Assembly: GCF_000499845.2 (NCBI RefSeq)
Contig: NC_023750.2
Coordinates: 31,902,869-31,966,868, forward strand
DNA length: 64,000 nucleotides
DNA from: Phaseolus vulgaris
Lineage: Eukaryota; Streptophyta; Magnoliopsida; Fabales; Fabaceae
Reading direction: 5' to 3'
Part shown: one piece after another, positions 20,511 to 32,173 of the stretch
Position numbering within the stretch: position 1 is the stretch's first letter
Layout: every line of letters begins with the position of its first letter
Made by a program: the position numbers and the translations under genes
The notes under the pieces: generated by a model
What the model saw: the letters and a program-made list of their open reading frames with translations, nothing else
Database searches by the model: none
What the model was told of the DNA's origin: nothing

Positions 20511-21302
20511 TGTACTGGACCAGAACGCTTAGAGCTCAGCACTCGGTGGTCGGACCTCGACACATGGCGTGGACAGGTCAGCTCAGTTTTTGGGCCAGAA
20601 TAACGAGCCATGAAATTGGGCCTCCGTTGAATGAGTAGGTCCGTTTGTGTATAATTAAGGTAATCCTTCGTGCATAAGGCCTAGGCAGCTAGCAAGGGGT
20701 AATTATGGACATAGGGGTGCGCTTAGTGTGCATAGGATCTAGTTCAAGTAAAACACTTTATTTTAAACCTAAGCCCATGTGTGTTAGGGCACGTAAAAGT
20801 TAGGTTGCATGTATGATGAAAAGGAGTGTACCACCATGTTGAGGGTGCCTACGTAAATAGACTAGACCCTTGATGCTGGTACATGAGTTGGTACATTGGT
20901 GGTTATTCTGTTATTATTTTATGCACTCCCAAGAGGAAAGATTTTGTTCTGTTGCAGCACTGCGAGAGTGTGCCCTTGAACAAAATATTTTCCAGTTGAG
21001 TATGCTTTCAGTTGAGATTAGATTCTCGTGATGGAAAGTTGTTACAAGAGGTAAACTATAAAAGGGGCTAGAGACCCCAGGTTAAGGTATGTTGTTTCTA
21101 AGACTAAAACTTACTACTTCTTAAACTCTTATAAGCCTTGTACTGACTTGATCGTCAGAGTGCAATCAACAGGTAAGACCCCCTCTGTTTCAACGGAGCT
21201 ACATTCCAGAGCAGCAAGAGATAGGACGTACTCGTGAAGAAACAAATGGAGCTAGAGCTTGTCATCAGAGTCAACAGGCGAGCAAGTCAACTGGCAAGAA
21301 CA
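20511..21302 (+). mobile_element. solo LTR of a Tat-like retrotransposon, target duplication AGGAT
   Basis: The sequence runs TGTACTGGACC...GGCAAGAACA with identical AGGAT on both sides (20506-20510 and 21303-21307). It has a promoter-like ACTATAAAAGGGGCTAG near 21054-21070 and, 80 bases on, CTGACTTGATCGTCAGAGTG, the word shared by all Tat-like LTRs in this window. No coding sequence. This is what remains after recombination between two LTRs of a full element. Confidence 0.88.
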
Positions 21303-21469
21303 AGGATTCTAGTTATCTTATTATCATTCGTAAAGGTATTCTATCTACACACAACTCTCATCTTATTTACAATTTTCTAAGTTATCATCATTTGTCCTTT
21401 TTTATTGTTCTTTTATCTCCTCTATATATTTTATCACAATTCCTACAAATGTGAAAGAGGTGTTTGACC

Positions 21470-22863
21470 ATCATGGATGACGACAAACCATGATTTTTGA
21501 AATACAGGCCCTTGAACAAAATGGTACATGAGAGTTAGTTCCTCTTCCATTTGAATGGAAGGCAATTGGCTATTGTTGGGTCAATTCAATAAAAATTGGA
21601 CCTAATGGTGAAATTGATTGCATCAAAGCTCGATTGAAAGCAAAAAGATATACTCATATCTATGGGTTGGACTACAATGATTCTTTCTCTCCAGTGACCA
21701 AAAATGACTATTTTCAGACTTTTCCTTACCATAACAGTCATTCATTATTGGCCTTTTCATTAATTAGATATTAAAAATATTTTTTAAATGGAACAACTTC
21801 CTAGATTTTTTGCTCAGGGGGAGTCTGGTCAGGATTTATAAATTGTGTCGCTCTCTCTATGATCTCAAGAAATTTCCACATGCTTGGTTTTCAAAGTTCA
21901 ACTACATTATTCAAATTTTTTGGTTGAAATGAAGTGAGGTAGATCATTCTACTTTGTACTATCACACCTTCCTTAGAAAATGTGTGTACTTAATAGGATA
22001 TGTTGACGACATAGTTATTATAAGGAATGATGTTGCAAAAATCTCTCAGTTAAAGGAACACCTATTTAATCATTTTTAGACTAAGAATCTTGGAAATCAC
22101 AAATATTTGTTGGGCACAGAAGTAGCCCAAACAAAGGAAGGAGTCGTAATCTCTCAAAGGAAATATTCTCTTGACATCCTAAAAGAGACATGTATGATTG
22201 ATTATAAACCAATGGATTGTCTTATGAATCCAAATCAAAAACTTATGGTAAAACAAGGAGAAATATTCTTTGACCTAGAAAGATATAGAAGACTAATTGG
22301 ATAACTTATTTATTTCATTATAACTATACCATGTTTGTCTTTTACAATTGGTGTTGTGAGTCAATTTATGCATAGTCCTTGTATTCATCACTAGAATGTT
22401 ATCTTTCATATTCTAAGATATCTCAAAAAGTCTCTAGGACAAGGATTACTATATTGTGATGCTCATTAGGATGAATCTCTCATGGATAGACGCTTTACTA
22501 TAGGATATTATGTTTTTCTTGAAGGAAATATTATCTCTTGGAAAAGCAAGAAATAAAATGTTGTTGCTCGATCTTCTACTGAAGCTGAGTATAAAAGCAA
22601 TGTCATCCTTCACTTCTAAGCATATATGAGTAAACCAATTCCTCGAATAATTATATTTTTGAGAGATTCAACCAATGAAGATGTATTGTGATAACCAAGT
22701 TACTCTCCACATTCTTCCAATCCAACATTCCATGAAACTAAACACACAAATTTACAATCACTTTATTCTAGAAAAGTTGTTGTCTAAGGAAATTTGCACT
22801 GAGTTTATCGAATCAAATGATCAACTTGTAGATTTATTAACAAAATTATTTAGAGGACCTTAG
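21470..22863 (+). pseudogene. copia reverse transcriptase/RNase H remnant
   Basis: Fragments in order: a region resembling WKAIGCYWVNSIKIG, GYVDD as 'GYVDDIVII' with surrounding decay near 21998-22022, SQRKYSLDILKETCM, then RNase H pieces (RSSTEAEYK near 22570, MYCDNQVTLHI) and QLVDLLTKLFRGP at the end. Stops and shifts separate most blocks. The position just before the purine tract and 3' LTR fits the copia order. Confidence 0.75.
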
Positions 22864-22924
22864 ATTGAATTTATTTATTCCAAGCTTGGAACCTACAATA
22901 TATATCCTCCCGCTAAAGGGGGAT

Positions 22925-23105
22925 TGTTAAAATAAATATTTTTAAATAAAAATTATTACAAAGGTGTTGTGTGTGTTATGTTGTACCTAGTTCCTAGATG
23001 TATATTTTCATATTCTTTTCTCTCCCCTTTCATACATTGTATATATCCAAAGTTATTATAAATACTAGCGAAAACATAGACGTTTTCGCATTTGTGTATC
23101 CGCAT
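22925..23105 (+). repeat. 3' LTR of the decayed copia element
   Basis: TGTTAAAATAAATATTTTTA follows a purine tract and matches the 5' LTR start. Similarity continues through TATAAATAC near 23060 and fades by about 23105. It has only one copy of the segment repeated six times in the 5' LTR. Confidence 0.65.
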
Positions 23106-24760
23106 TTTTTTTTTTTTATCATTACGTATCACAGAAAACTCTCCAAGAAACACGATTCTCTTTCAAAACTCTAGTTTACCAAAACCAAACATATAGAAGA
23201 AATTCAACGAATCCAACACCACAAATAAAGAAAAATAGCAATAAATTGAAGTTGAATCTCTAAACTACTCACGACTTCAATCTTTCCACCTCCAATTCGG
23301 AAAAAATGGATGTGTTGAAACCTATGATACCATTGAGTTTCTCTTGTTCTCCTCTTCAATTTCTTCAAATGTGAGCTACGTAAGGGAGATCTCAATCGAT
23401 CTTCCTCTTAAAGGATTTGTTCACCCACTTTCAGAAAGGATTGTGGAGAGGACTATGTATGGTACAACTCATTGTTTTAAATTTTTTCGGAGTGAAGTAT
23501 AGCAGTGGAGAGTGATTGTAGATGGAAGTTATTTTCTTTTATATGTGAGATTGGGTGATGAGAATCAAATAAAGGAGGCTTTTATTAATGAAGGAAGAGG
23601 ACATTTGCCTTCACATTTGAAGTTCTTCCTTTTAGTCTTCTCAAAATTAAAAGAAGACATAAAATAAAGATGAGGCCCAAGCCCAATCCCAAGAAGGCCA
23701 AAGCCCAAAAAGCCCAAGTCCATCCCATGAGGGGCAAGGCCAAACATTAAATAAAAGAGCATCATTTGATTTACTCTTGTAGGAGGTGTGGATATTAAAT
23801 AAGGAAGTGTGAAAATGTAAAGTAAAGTCGCATTATCCATGTGACTTAGGAGAGTAGGTGTAGGTGTAGTTTTTAGGAGGTGTCATAGTAGAAAAAGGTC
23901 ACACCTCCCATGTGACTTGTTTTTTGTGGGAATTTCAAATGAGTTTATTTGAATTTTCCCACCTATTTTTCAGCACCTCTAGGCTATAAATAAAGGTGCT
24001 TAGCTTGTACAATTCAGATTTGAATTTTGATTAGAGAAACTATACTCAATTTTTGAGAGAGCATTGGAGAGCTTTGTGCCTTCCTCACTAGTCTTATCTT
24101 GAGAGTTCAATGGTTACCTCAAGTGGCGACTTGCACACTCATCTTGGAGTCACCATCCTCTAAGTGGCGTGATCATCCAACCATTCCTCCATCTTCATGA
24201 GCTTTCTCTTCTCCTTCCTTCCTTCTCTTTCAATTGTTCATGTCTTAGATTGATTCTCTTGAATTTTCTGTTCGGCTTTTCCTTTTCTTATGTGTTTAGC
24301 TTCGGTTATGTTGCTTCCTTGCTGTTCTACAATGTTTCTTCTTCATTTCTAGTCTTTATGTTCGGTTCAATTCAGTTCTATGCCATTTTGTTCGGTGCAA
24401 TTGCTTTTCCTTCCATTTTAATCGGTTCAATTTGACAATAATTGGAACTTCCATGAGTTTGTGTTTTGGTACTAGTTTTGGTGAGTTCTTGTTCATAGAA
24501 CCTTGATCCAATTCTATGATAAAGTGCCTATCTCATAACCAACTCAAGATGATTCCTAAGAATGTCAAGAATCATTCATATTGTGCTATTGGAATCATAT
24601 CATTGGGTGTGGGAACCGAGCGAGGTTGTGGTCTCTCTTTGTGTTGTTATTAAGAAGTGAACTTTAATCTTAACTCAATATTACAAAACCGACTTATAAG
24701 GTGAGTTTTGCACCTACTTATGTATTATGAAAACTCGTTATGTTGTTGTCTTCTTTTTAT
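23106..24760. other. unassigned repeat-like DNA with an LTR-like promoter stretch
   Basis: No protein-coding gene is supported. CTATAAATAAAGG at 23984-23996 is a good TATA box, followed by a pyrimidine-rich leader-like region with repeated TTCGGTT words (24270-24430). This looks like part of an LTR or a retrotransposon leader. On the minus strand near 23330, TGGTATCATAGG resembles a copia primer-binding site. I could not find a partner LTR, so the stretch is left unclassified. Confidence 0.35.
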
Positions 24761-25174
24761 TTTCTAAAAAAACCTTTCCCGAGAAGGTCGTGCCTTAAGC
24801 ACTTAAAATAAGGAGGTAAGGGAAGAGTGAGTGGTTAAAAAAATTAAAGCGGTTAGAAGAAAAACTTATAAAGAGGGAAGAGATACAATGGATATTGAGA
24901 GCTCGAAACTGCTCAATGATGAAATGACGAAATGCCTCTTATATAATTTTAACATTTAAAAGATAAAATAATAAAATAAAATATATTAATAAGGGTAAAA
25001 TCAGAAAAAAAATTGGCACACCAATAAATAGTTATGAGGAGAATCCTTATTATATATTGTTATTGATGAGATACTAAGAGAGGAAATTCTTTTGTATTTT
25101 TCTCAAATATTACTGAAATTTATATATGTAATAAAAAGCTGTATATAAAAATTTATATTAAAGTTATAAAGAGT
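24761..25174. other. AT-rich intergenic stretch, nothing recognised
   Basis: No ORF, RNA or repeat boundary can be supported here. Confidence 0.4.
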
Positions 25175-25619
25175 CACTACAAGAAAATCGTCAAATAAAA
25201 ACTAACTTTAGAGACCAAAAATAATTAATTACTATATTAACTAAATTAGACTATTTTAGAGACTAAAATAATTATTGATATCTAAAATGATTTCTATTAT
25301 TAAGAAAAATTTATAAAATGGTTTCTAAGTTGATATCTAAATTAGCTACCAAGATTTTAGCTACTAATATTTTAGATTCTAAATTACTCTCTAAAATACT
25401 AATAGAGACTAATTTAGAATATAAGTAATTAGTAGTTAAAATCTTTGTAGCTAATAATTAGATATCAATTTAGAAACTACTTGATAAATATTTATTAATA
25501 ATATAAACTACTTTCGATACCAATAATATTTTAGTTTATAAAATGGTCTCTACTTTAGTTAAGTAACTAATTATTTTGGTATCTAAAATTAATTTTTATT
25601 TAATGATTTTCTTGTAGTG
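25175..25619. mobile_element. fold-back MITE with CACTA-type ends
   Basis: It begins CACTACAAGAAAATCGTCAA and ends with the complement of CACTACAAGAAAATCATTAA. The inverted similarity runs inward for well over 80 bases, so the whole 445-base unit can fold into a long hairpin. The flanks are AGT and AAT, an imperfect 3-base duplication. There is no ORF. The CACTACAAGAAAA end is shared with the larger element at 61285-63504. Confidence 0.75.
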
Positions 25620-26451
25620 AATATAGGTACTATTTGTATAAGTGCATCAACGTTTTTTTTATTATAGTATTTATTTAATGAGTTAAAATTGAATACTTAT
25701 ATTGATTTTAATTTTATATATTTATTTAAATAAAATAATATGTGTATTATTATATTTGATATGTAATTTATAATTTGAATAAAAATAATGTTCAAAAAAA
25801 CCATATATATATTACAGATTTACATGAAAGAAAAAATGAAAAGTAAAGAAAAATATATTTTATTAATTTTTATAATGTTATAATTATATTTAGGAACGCT
25901 TAGAATTTTTCATCAAAATAAAAAGTAAAATTATAATAAAATATCTATAATAAAGGTAGTTATAAAATATTTTATTTTTTATTATAGCTATATAATAAAA
26001 ACACTTTCAATTTTTATGGGCAACTTTTTTAGATGATAGAAACTAAAAAATTAGTTAATGAGTATAAAGATAAAGAGGTAAAAAAATAATAAAAGTCAGT
26101 TACAAACTTTTATCCATCATATTAATGGTTATACATAGGTTATAAATAAAGTAATTGATATACAATGTTATAAATAAATTCTTATACCCACATTTTTTCG
26201 ACGTCAAAACAATATTATCAAAACTAATATAAACACATGCACTTTGTATGGATGTCAATATAGAAAACAAATATATAGAATTGTTATCACACATAATAAA
26301 CTTATTTTGATTTAATAAAATTTAAATTATCTTACTGAAAATAACACTCTAACCTTTTTATATATAAAAACAAGTTGCTTCGTGTTCCTTTATTTTTCTT
26401 AAGAAAATAAAATTTGATAAAAAAAATTAATAATAGTTAAGAATAATATAG
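25620..26451. other. AT-rich stretch with a dispersed repeat
   Basis: No gene. Bases about 25865-26100 match 16840-17095 (see there). The rest is AT-rich without recognisable features up to the second Tat element. Confidence 0.5.
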
Positions 26452-26531
26452 TGTACTGTTAGGTTGAGAGGTCTGACCGAAAGGATATTGAAAAGTATAG
26501 CCGAAAAACATATATATAAAAACGTTAAATG

Positions 26532-26598
<67 letters not shown>

Positions 26599-27021
26599 GT
26601 CAGCATGATAAAACTCAAATTAATAGGTGTGTGTTTAAAAAGATATTAGGTACAAAAGGAAAGGCCCAAGTAGGTATGAGCCCAATAAGAAAACACTATA
26701 AATAAGACATTAGTCTAAGAGGTAAGTAGACTGATTTTTATCTGATGATTACATAAAACTATTTCTGACTTTGGCATCAGAGCGCCTTGCAGGCACACAC
26801 CCAACCGTGAGAGAAGAGAGGAGAAGCCGAAAGGTGCAATAAACCCAGCCTAGCTTAGGAAGTTTGTCAGACTTAGGTCCAACCTGAAAAGCCCAATCCG
26901 AGAGTCCAACCAGAAGAGTCCAACTTGAAGAGCCCAATTCGAGAGTCCAACCTGAAGAGCCCAATCCGAGAAGTCAGCGTATTCAGCTTGAAGAGAGTTT
27001 CTGACCCCTTTTGCAGGAACA
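26452..27021 (+). repeat. 5' LTR of the second Tat-type element
   Basis: Matches 44227-44785 along its length except in the first 150 bases, where a long TA run replaces the partner's sequence. It contains CTGACTTTGGCATCAGAGCG (26765-26784), the counterpart of the word shared by the other Tat-like LTRs, then short repeats of GAGAGTCCAACCTGAAGAG. Confidence 0.88.
26533..26595. repeat. TA microsatellite, about 30 units
   Basis: An uninterrupted TATATA run inside the 5' LTR. The partner LTR has a shorter TA run at about 44302-44326. Short open frames of alternating Ile/Tyr on both strands are artefacts. Confidence 0.98.
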
Positions 27022-27024
27022 GTT

Positions 27025-27041
27025 TGGCGCCCACCATGGGG
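27025..27041 (+). other. primer-binding site of the second Tat-type element
   Basis: TGGCGCCCACCATGGGG begins three bases after the LTR and differs from the first Tat element's site at one of 17 positions. Confidence 0.8.
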
Positions 27042-27075
27042 TCGAGAAACAACTTAGTTGAGAAAGTAAGCAGAT

Positions 27076-27503
27076 ATGAGTAGAAGAGAGGGACAATGTG
27101 GAGAGCAGGGAGATAACCAGAATATGATGCCAATGACTATGTTGATGCAATTACAAAAAGAATTTGAAATACTTAAAAAAAATAATGAAGAAGAATTACG
27201 CAAGTTGAGAGCGAAAAATGCACATAAGAAAAGAAAATTACATGAGAAAATAGTTTTGAATTCATCATTTGAAATTGTTCAACCAAGAATGCAAACAAAT
27301 GAAAGAGTTCATAATGATGAAAGTTTTCAAACAACAAGGAAGAGATTACCTGAAACTTTCGGAACTTTTTCTGGAATGTCATCTAGGAAACATCCGTTTT
27401 TTTATGTTATTGTAGAAACCCCGTTGCCTGATAATTGGAAGAATCTAACTACAGATAAGTATGATGGAAGTACAAATCCTGATGAGCATATTGCAGTTTA
27501 TAC
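27076..27503 (+). pseudogene. gag N-terminal part of the second Tat-type element
   Basis: The frame starts MSRREGQCGEQGDNQ about 35 bases after the primer site. A Lys/Glu-rich coiled coil (LQKEFEILKKNNEEELRKL) follows, then the start of the gag core, PDEHIAVY. It is cut there by the copia insertion; the coding resumes at 36962 after the repeated TATAC with TTQINLYTWNDV. Residues reading GFNSAKVQEGWG at the end of the open frame belong to the copia LTR. Confidence 0.82.
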
Positions 27504-28984
27504 TGTTGGGTTTAATAGTGCTAAAGTTCAAGAGGGGTGGGGGTGAATTGACCATTTAAAAGTTTCTCGCAGAATCAGTGTTTATCACAGTTTACAGAAA
27601 ATAAATCGATTTATTTGAAATTGAACAGATTTATTTTGGCACTGTTTGTGTTTAAAAACGTTTATACAGTCAAGTTGATCACAAGATTATGCAGATTGAT
27701 TTTCCAGATACACACACACTGATGTAATGAAGAAAAACCGTGAATCACAAAACAACAAGCTTCAATTTTAAGCAAGAGATTAAGGTTCAATTAATAGCTT
27801 GACAATTACTTGAGTCACCTATCACAATCAAAATGTTCTAGTGGCTTTTAACATATTTTATATGTTCTTATCAGAATCAAACAGCTTTTCCAGAAATTAA
27901 GAACAATAAGAAACAAGCCCAGAAAGAACAGATTTATTATTAATTGAACAGATTTATTTCTTAACAGTTTAAGATAAGCCGAAATTTAAGTGCAGAGATT
28001 AAGGGAGAATGAACACAAGGCAATTATACTGGTTCACTCAACTGAGCTACATCCAGTCTTCACCTAAACCAAGGTGAAATTCACTAAATCACAATTCAAA
28101 CAAACACAAATCCCACTGTTCTTGAAACCTAAAAGAACTTAGGTACACTTGCTGAAAAACCCTATTTCAGCACACACACTCTTCAAGAAACCCTATCAAG
28201 AAGAGTGTACAACCAAACTTTTACAAGAAAAGAAATGTGAAACGACTACACTTGATTGAGGAAGCAGAAATCTGCCTTAAACCAGTAGAACAGATTGCTA
28301 GAACAGTAGCAGCACCTCTCACCAAGCTTTTGGAACCAAACAAGAACAAGCACTTTGTGATTTTCGAAATCTTTTAAGAACAGATGCTAATTCCTTGTAA
28401 ATCCTCAATTCTCTGATGCAAAACTTGTTTTTACAATTGTATGATCGATGTTTAGACTCAGAAACAAGTTTTCATTTTATAGAAAACTAACTTAAAACAG
28501 ATTTTTGAAAAACAATTAAAGCTGTTATAAAATGAACAGATTGAAAATAAAATGAACAGATTTATTTTCAAAAGCAGTTAGAGAATTTGTTATGTGAGGA
28601 GACTTAGTCAGCCATTCTGGTGCAGGGACAAAACTGAAAACCATTTAAGCTAGACATGGCACCAGAGACAAAATAGAATTTATTCATTTACAGATGAACA
28701 GATTTATTTTTCAAAACGAAAACAGAAAAAACTTAACTATTTAAAACACAGTCATTTTGAAAGGTAGAAGACTTAATCAAAATACATGATGCACAAAATC
28801 TAATTTTCACAGGACTTAGCCAAGGCATCAGTTTAAAAATGAATCTGTTTATTTAGAAAAGAACAGATTTATTTTTATGCAGAAAACGTGTTTTTTGTAA
28901 AACATGTGAAAAACATTTTAAGAAATTTTGTGCTTGCACTTATCACATGGTCAGTGGTTAAGAGGTGAGTTACTCAGCAAAATC
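27504..28984 (-). repeat. 3' LTR of the SIRE-like element, U3 end deleted
   Basis: Matches 35360-36838 closely. The match stops at CTCAGCAAAA; the partner continues 125 bases to 36961 and has the TGTTGAAG start. Here the extra gene's stop codon (28994) lies only about ten bases beyond. So the LTR start and the polypurine tract are missing. The words GAACAGATTTATTTT and AATAAATC recur many times within the LTR. Confidence 0.88.
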
Positions 28985-28993
28985 AAGATACTT

Positions 28994-30234
28994 CTAATCC
29001 TTGTAGTATAGCTCTGCAAGCTGCGCCTGAACTCCTTCAATTTGATCATCAAAGTGCTGAAACCTTGCTTGAGTAGTCTCAAAGTATGCCCTCTGTTCTA
29101 CAGTCATGACATCAAGGCGATACAGAACTTGCCTTTCAAACATGGACAATGGTTCTCCTCGGTATTCTGGAGTTTGATAAGCAACAATGGCATTCTGATG
29201 AGTTGCAACAGCTTCTTCATGCACAGATTGGGGAGCAGGTGAGTCTCCTCTGACTTCTACATGGGAACAACTTCATCCTCATCCTCGTTGTTGAGGTTTG
29301 AGGCTCCATGTTCTGCTTGAGGGTTCTTGCCTTTGAGAACCACCCAATTGTCCTCTATTTTGTGAAATCCCATCTTTGTGAGAGTTGAATTGTCAATCTC
29401 ACTTACAGCCTTGGTGGGGTCGTTTCTCTCATTTGAGGCATCAACACCAAAGAAATCAATTAATTTTGAAACAAGTATAGCATAAGGAAAGCGATAATCA
29501 GCCAACCTTTTGGATTTCAGCATGTGTTCATTGATAATGAAAACCCAGTTTACCTTAATCTGGTTCATGATGCAATATAGAAGGATTAGATCCTCTTCAT
29601 GTAAAACAACATGATTTGTACCTCTTGGGATGAGTTGCCATGCCATAATGTAGGCAACAAGACGTGGTGTAAGGTTCAAATGACCTGCATGGAACCTGCT
29701 TATGTTCTGGGTAGGGTTCCTCATACAGCTCTTGTAATATTGCAGTTTATTGAATTCTTGAATCCCACTTGTGTTTCCTTTTCCCACTTTCAGTCCAGCA
29801 TACTTGATTCCAGCCACAGAATTCCAAACATCACTTGTGACCTTCATTTTGATCCCTTTCACATAGGAGACAATGTTCTTTCCATCCAAGGTTAGATTAG
29901 TTTAAAACACCTTAACTAAATCAGGATATAGATTACCCGTTAATTCCAGCAGCTTTTTCAGTTTCTGGTGCTTCAATACAGCCCTTGTTTTTGCCAATTT
30001 TTCTGATTTCAGCCAATTGAAATCCAGCACCTTGGGTATATTAATCTGCTTTCTGCTTGTCTCATGGATGTAGGCATTGATACCTTCTTCATTTCCAGCG
30101 AACCAACCTTCTAGCACACCTTGAAAGGTGCTTTGCTTGCCCTTATTTTTCTGTTTCTGTCTTGAAGAAGAAGCCATGGTTGAACCAGAATTTTCTCTTG
30201 TTTCAAATGGTGAGAACCGAAAATAGGTAGCCAA
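28994..30234 (-). pseudogene. extra gene of the SIRE-like element (putative plant transposon protein domain)
   Basis: This lies after RNase H, where SIRE-type elements carry an envelope-like or other additional ORF. The likely start is MASSSRQKQKNKGKQ (about 30177). The body has LLELTGNLYPDLVKVF, then a long helical domain (NLTPRLVAYIMAWQLIPRG, EEDLILLYCIMNQIKVNWVF, RFPYAILVSKLIDFFGV). This resembles the plant 'putative transposon protein' family of helical proteins. An acidic linker (NNEDEDEVVP) and a Gln-rich coiled-coil tail (RFQHFDDQIEGVQAQLAEL) follow. A TAA at 29902-29904 and a one-base loss near 29256 break it. No signal peptide or clear membrane segment is seen, so I do not call it an envelope. 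Function unknown. Confidence 0.65.
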
Positions 30235-30586
30235 TGTGAGTAGCAGATTTTCACACAGATTTATATTGAGAAATGAATAGGTTGATATGGCAGTTATGAA
30301 TGGATATACATGAAGATTTTATGCTCTGAAATTGTGCAGAGAATCTTTGAAAATATGCAGCAAATATTTAGGGTCATGATGCACACAACTCATACCTTTA
30401 TTGAGCACCCAAACCATCAAATCGGTTACATAACCATGACCAAAACCGTCAAAGGTACAGAGGTTAATGCCCACTAAGTCAGTCAAGCAGTCAAAGATCA
30501 TAATTTCTCTTTCCTAGTCATCAATGCATATCAGTACCAAAAATAAACACATTCAATTACGAATAAACAAATTTAATTTTTCACTG
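30235..30586. other. spacer between the extra gene and RNase H of the SIRE-like element
   Basis: Non-coding apart from a 60-residue minus-strand frame (30319-30501) with no recognisable motif. It may carry a splice acceptor for the extra gene, but none is convincing. Confidence 0.4.
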
Positions 30587-32161
30587 CTAGGCACAATTGA
30601 CATTTATAATACCCAATTCATTAAGCAGAAAATTAAACCTATCTTTAGCCAATGGTTTAGTGAATAAATCAGCAAGCTGTAAATCTGTACCAATGAATTT
30701 AATATGACATGTTCCATTTGAAATGTGTTCCCTTAGGAAATGATGCCTAATTTTAATGTGTTTGGTTCTAGAATGCATGACAGGATTTTTGGTTAAGTTG
30801 ATTGCACTTGTGTTATCACACAGCAGAAGTATATGGTTAAGTAAGATACCAAAATCATTCAATTGTTGTCTTAGCCATATGGTTTGAGCACAGCAACTCC
30901 CTGCTGCAATGTACTCTGCTTCAGCCGTGGAGAGAGCTACACAAGCCTGCTTTTTGCATTGCCATGAGATCAAGCTTGATCCAAGCAAGTGACAGGTTCC
31001 ACTGGTGCTCTTCCTATCAATTTTGCAACCTGCAAAATCTGAATCAGAATATCCAGTTAAACTTAGTGAGATGTTACCTGGATACCACATGCCAACTTCT
31101 TTAGTTCCTTGCAAATACTTCAAAATCCTTTTGGCAGCATTGTAGTGTGATTCTTTAGGAGCAGATTGAAACCGAGAACACATGCACACTGCAAACATTA
31201 TGCCAGGCCTGCTGGTAGTGAGATACAGTAGAGATCCTATGAGTCCTCTATATTTGGTTTCATCAACAGCAATTCCAGCTTCATCATGATCCAAGTGACA
31301 GCTTGTTGAGAAGGGTGAGCTGATTGGTTTGCACTTATCCATTTCAAATTTCTTCAGCAGATCCTTGCAGTACTTAGCTTGACTTAAGAAAATGTCATCC
31401 TTGAGTTTTTTGACCTGCAAGCCTAGAAAATAGTTCAACTCACCCATCATTGACATTTCAAACTCACTCTTCATGACTTTCACGAAAGCTTCACACAATT
31501 CTCCATTGTTTGATCCAAAAATGATGTCATCCACATATACTTGTACTAGAATTGTGTCATCCCCTTTCTTCTTGATGAACAAGGTCTTATCTGATGTGCC
31601 TCTGTCATAACCTTGTGAGGTGAGGAAATCACTTAGCTTTTCATACAATTGCCTAGGAGCTTGCTTGAGCACATAGAGAGCCTTTTTGAGTTTGAACACG
31701 TATTCTGGATGTTGATGGTCTTCAAAACCAGGTGGCTGTGAAACAAATACCTCTTCATTTATATAACCATTCAAGAAGGCACTCTTCACATCCATTTGAA
31801 ATAGCTTGAACCCTTTGATGCAGGAGAAGGCAAGTAGCAATCTAACAGCTTCTAACCGAGCCACTGGTGCATATGTCTCATCATAGTCTATTCCTTCTTC
31901 TTGATTGTACCCTTTAGCCACTAGCCTAGCCTTATTTCTGGTAATCACCCCATGCTCATCCATTTTGTTTCTGAACACCCATTTTGTTCCAATTATATTC
32001 ATCTCAGGTATTCTAGGAACAAGAGTCCAGATCTCATTAAGAGCAAATTGATTCAGTTCCTCTTGCATGACTAAAATCCAGTTGCTGTCCTTGAGAGCTT
32101 CATTCAGATTCTTGGGTTCCACTTGAGATACAAAGGCCATTGCTTCACAGAAGTTGTTCAA
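30587..32161 (-). pseudogene. reverse transcriptase/RNase H of the SIRE-like element
   Basis: A 524-residue open frame. Reverse transcriptase begins [17 protein letters not shown] and shows [47 protein letters not shown] and the catalytic YVDD in [14 protein letters not shown]. RNase H follows with [48 protein letters not shown] and [11 protein letters not shown], ending in the usual tail [12 protein letters not shown]. All key acids are present. It is cut from integrase upstream by a TGA at 32172-32174, probably a decayed CGA. Confidence 0.93.
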
Positions 32162-32173
32162 GGATTTTCTAGT

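Larger units (their letters stand above)
17167..23105 (+). mobile_element. decayed Ty1/copia retrotransposon carrying later insertions
   Basis: LTR starts match (TGTTAGAATAAATA at 17167; TGTTAAAATAAATA at 22925). The 5' LTR is followed by a decayed primer-binding site and the 3' LTR is preceded by a purine tract (AAAGGGGGA, 22916-22923). Pieces of protease/gag pre-integrase, integrase and reverse transcriptase/RNase H occur in copia order on the plus strand, with many stops and shifts. A hAT-type MITE (18732-19412) and a foreign solo LTR (20511-21302) lie inside. gag was not recognised. The right end is approximate because the 3' LTR fades after about 23105. Confidence 0.8.

Noticed and set aside
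24169..24435. 88-residue hydrophobic frame that could be a membrane protein
   Set aside because: T-rich leader-like DNA downstream of a TATA box; no start context or homology recognised.
26427..26649. Frames with runs of Ile-Tyr on both strands
   Set aside because: Produced by the TA microsatellite.
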